From Desulfobacterales bacterium (lineage in GTDB: Bacteria; Desulfobacterota; Desulfobacteria; Desulfobacterales; Desulfolunaceae), in contig JAKSCC010000056.1 in assembly GCA_022360815.1 (NCBI GenBank), positions 1-33,950 on the forward strand: a stretch of 33,950 nucleotides of DNA. Reading direction: 5' to 3'. A model generated the notes under the pieces. That model had not been told where the DNA came from, did no database searches, and saw only the letters and a list, made by a program, of their open reading frames with translations. The translations under genes were made by a program, and so were the position numbers. This document shows positions 32,745 to 33,950 of this stretch, piece by piece (positions within the stretch are counted from its first letter, which is position 1; each line of letters begins with the position of its first letter).

Positions 32745-33950
32745 GTGACCCCACGCCCTGCCATAACCCACCTCCTCACCCACGAGCTCTCTTTTGAGCA
32801 GCTCATGAATGAAGTGCCGGTGGCAATGGCCGTTTTAGATAGGGGGCGCCATATCGTCTGGGTCAACAGGGCCTTCGAAGCCCTGACGGGCTGCTCTTTA
32901 AAACAGGCTTACGGCATCGCCTGCCGTCACATCGTTCGAAGTGCGGCTTGTGGTGTTAACTGCCCCTGGAAAAAAGCCCCAGGACAAAAACTTAAAACAC
33001 CGGCCTCCTGCGAAAGTGACATAATCACATTTGAAAGGCTTCGCCTGCCTGTAAAGCTCACCCTCTCACCCCTTACCTACGCAACCGGAACCCTTTCCGG
33101 GTATTTGGCCACCATTGAAGACTTAAGGGCCATTAAAGAGCTGGGGCCTGAAAAGGGAGACGCCTTCAGCTTTGAGGGAATTATTGGACGCAGCGAAAAA
33201 ATGGAGCAGCTCTTCCAAACCCTCCCACTTCTGGCACAAAGCGAGGCGTCCATCCTTATTACCGGCGAGACAGGCACAGGAAAAGATGTGGTGGCCGAAG
33301 CGATACACAACACCTCCAGCCGCTCGGCTGGACCCTTTATCAAGGTCAACTGCGGCGCTCTTCCCGAAAACCTTCTGGAAAGCGAGCTCTTCGGCCACGC
33401 ACGAGGAGCCTTTACCGGAGCTGTGGAAAGTCGACCGGGGCGCCTTCGCATGGCCCACAACGGCACCCTCTTCCTCACGGAGATTGGAGATTTGCCCCTT
33501 CCTCTTCAGGTGAAGCTCCTCACTTTCTTAGACGACCAAGTCATTTACCCACTGGGCGAGACACGCCCCTTCCATGCCAGCGTACGCATTATCGCAGCCA
33601 CCCATCGAAATCTGGAAAGAATGGTTGCAGAGGGAAGTTTTAGGCAAGACCTTCTTTTCCGCCTCAACGTGGCCCGCATCCACCTTCCCCCTTTGCGTGA
33701 AAGAAAAGGAGATATTCGTATTCTCCTGGATCACTTTTTAAAGATCTACAGAGAAAAACTCGGCAAACGCACCACCGGATTCTCCACAGAAAGTCGCACC
33801 CTTCTCACCCGCTATCCGTTTACGGGAAACATTCGGGAACTCAAAAATGTCGTGGAATTCTCTGTCAGCATGGCCCAAGGTCCTCTGATCCAGCCCCACG
33901 AGCTTCCCGCCTACTTGATGGATGGTCTCCAACCCGAAAAAGAGGGTGAA
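32745..33950 (+). CDS. PAS domain sigma-54-dependent transcriptional activator, 3' end missing
   Basis: The first 402 residues of an NtrC-family activator cut by the right edge. An N-terminal PAS domain (about 15-125) contains a Cys group, Cys60, Cys69 and Cys73 ('CRHIV..., CGVNCPW'). The AAA+ domain follows (about 148-385): Walker A 'GETGTGKD' (174-181), the sigma-54-contacting GAFTGA loop (221-226) in 'ELFGHARGAFTGA', 'LPLPLQVKLLTFLDD', sensor I 'IIAATHRNL', and the R-finger region 'DLLFRLNVARIHLPPLRERKGDI'. Walker B reads 'GTLFLTEIGD', with Thr245 where Asp is usual. The DNA-binding Fis-type HTH lies beyond the window. The start is GTG with AGGAGTGA upstream. It follows acnA and its terminator, so it has its own promoter; targets are unknown. 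Confidence 0.93.
   Translation, partial: MTPRPAITHLLTHELSFEQLMNEVPVAMAVLDRGRHIVWVNRAFEALTGCSLKQAYGIACRHIVRSAACGVNCPWKKAPGQKLKTPASCESDIITFERLRLPVKLTLSPLTYATGTLSGYLATIEDLRAIKELGPEKGDAFSFEGIIGRSEKMEQLFQTLPLLAQSEASILITGETGTGKDVVAEAIHNTSSRSAGPFIKVNCGALPENLLESELFGHARGAFTGAVESRPGRLRMAHNGTLFLTEIGDLPLPLQVKLLTFLDDQVIYPLGETRPFHASVRIIAATHRNLERMVAEGSFRQDLLFRLNVARIHLPPLRERKGDIRILLDHFLKIYREKLGKRTTGFSTESRTLLTRYPFTGNIRELKNVVEFSVSMAQGPLIQPHELPAYLMDGLQPEKEGE

Noticed and set aside
1-33950. CRISPR arrays, tRNA/rRNA genes, insertion sequences, prophage
   Set aside because: No regularly spaced repeats, no tRNA-like cloverleaf, no transposase or phage protein in any frame, and gene order is compact and ordinary for a chromosome.

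Overview
The window looks like chromosomal DNA of an anaerobic, probably sulfate-reducing bacterium of the Desulfobacterota (Desulfobacterales-like). That placement is an inference from gene content: a complete Na+-translocating NADH:quinone oxidoreductase (Nqr) operon, a fused gamma-alpha 2-oxoacid:ferredoxin oxidoreductase with GltD-like flavoprotein partners, a nickel/cobalt ECF transporter with NikK and NikL accessory proteins, and a PAS/sigma-54 activator. No rRNA, tRNA, CRISPR array, insertion sequence or prophage gene was seen. The genes look intact apart from the two cut by the window edges.

Layout. 1-2669 (minus): a membrane protein, a ferric-reductase/NOX-type flavocytochrome, a YceI lipocalin-like protein and the start of an acyl-CoA thioesterase. 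3031-3588 (plus): a small outer-membrane beta-barrel protein ending 1 bp from the nqr operon. 3590-9319 (minus): nqrA-B-C-D-E-F in canonical order. 9707-12024 (minus): the Nqr flavin-attachment enzyme ApbE, a DHH phosphoesterase and a small [2Fe-2S] BFD-like protein. 12178-12888 (plus): a DUF2064 glycosyltransferase whose 3' end overlaps, on the opposite strand, the His-rich tail of nikO. 12815-16359 (minus): a nickel/cobalt ECF operon nikK-nikM-nikL-nikQ-nikO. 16874-19414 (plus): a soluble hybrid histidine kinase. 19444-23620: a YkgJ-type Cys-cluster protein, a TrmO-like methyltransferase, a TSUP permease, an HTH/coiled-coil protein with dapF, and a GYD-domain protein followed by a strong bidirectional terminator. 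23757-29337 (minus): a 2-oxoacid:ferredoxin oxidoreductase (korAB) behind two flavoproteins. 29852-32506 (plus): aconitase AcnA. 32745-end (plus): a partial PAS/sigma-54 activator.

How the parts fit. Nqr, ApbE, KorAB with its flavoproteins, and aconitase form a central energy-metabolism block. Aconitase and KorAB handle TCA-cycle carbon. The GltD-like flavoprotein could link ferredoxin to NAD(P)H, and Nqr couples NADH oxidation to Na+ export. The Ni/Co transporter would feed hydrogenase, CODH/ACS or cobalamin enzymes.

Most notable points: NqrA keeps two complete C-x2-C-x2-C-x3-C-P [4Fe-4S] motifs, as RnfC does and as the Vibrio-type NqrA does not. The kor operon carries two extra flavoproteins that could make an NAD(P)-linked, possibly bifurcating, 2-oxoacid oxidoreductase. 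The sigma-54 activator has Thr in place of the Walker B Asp. The nikO His-rich tail is overprinted on an Asp-rich tail of the opposing gene.
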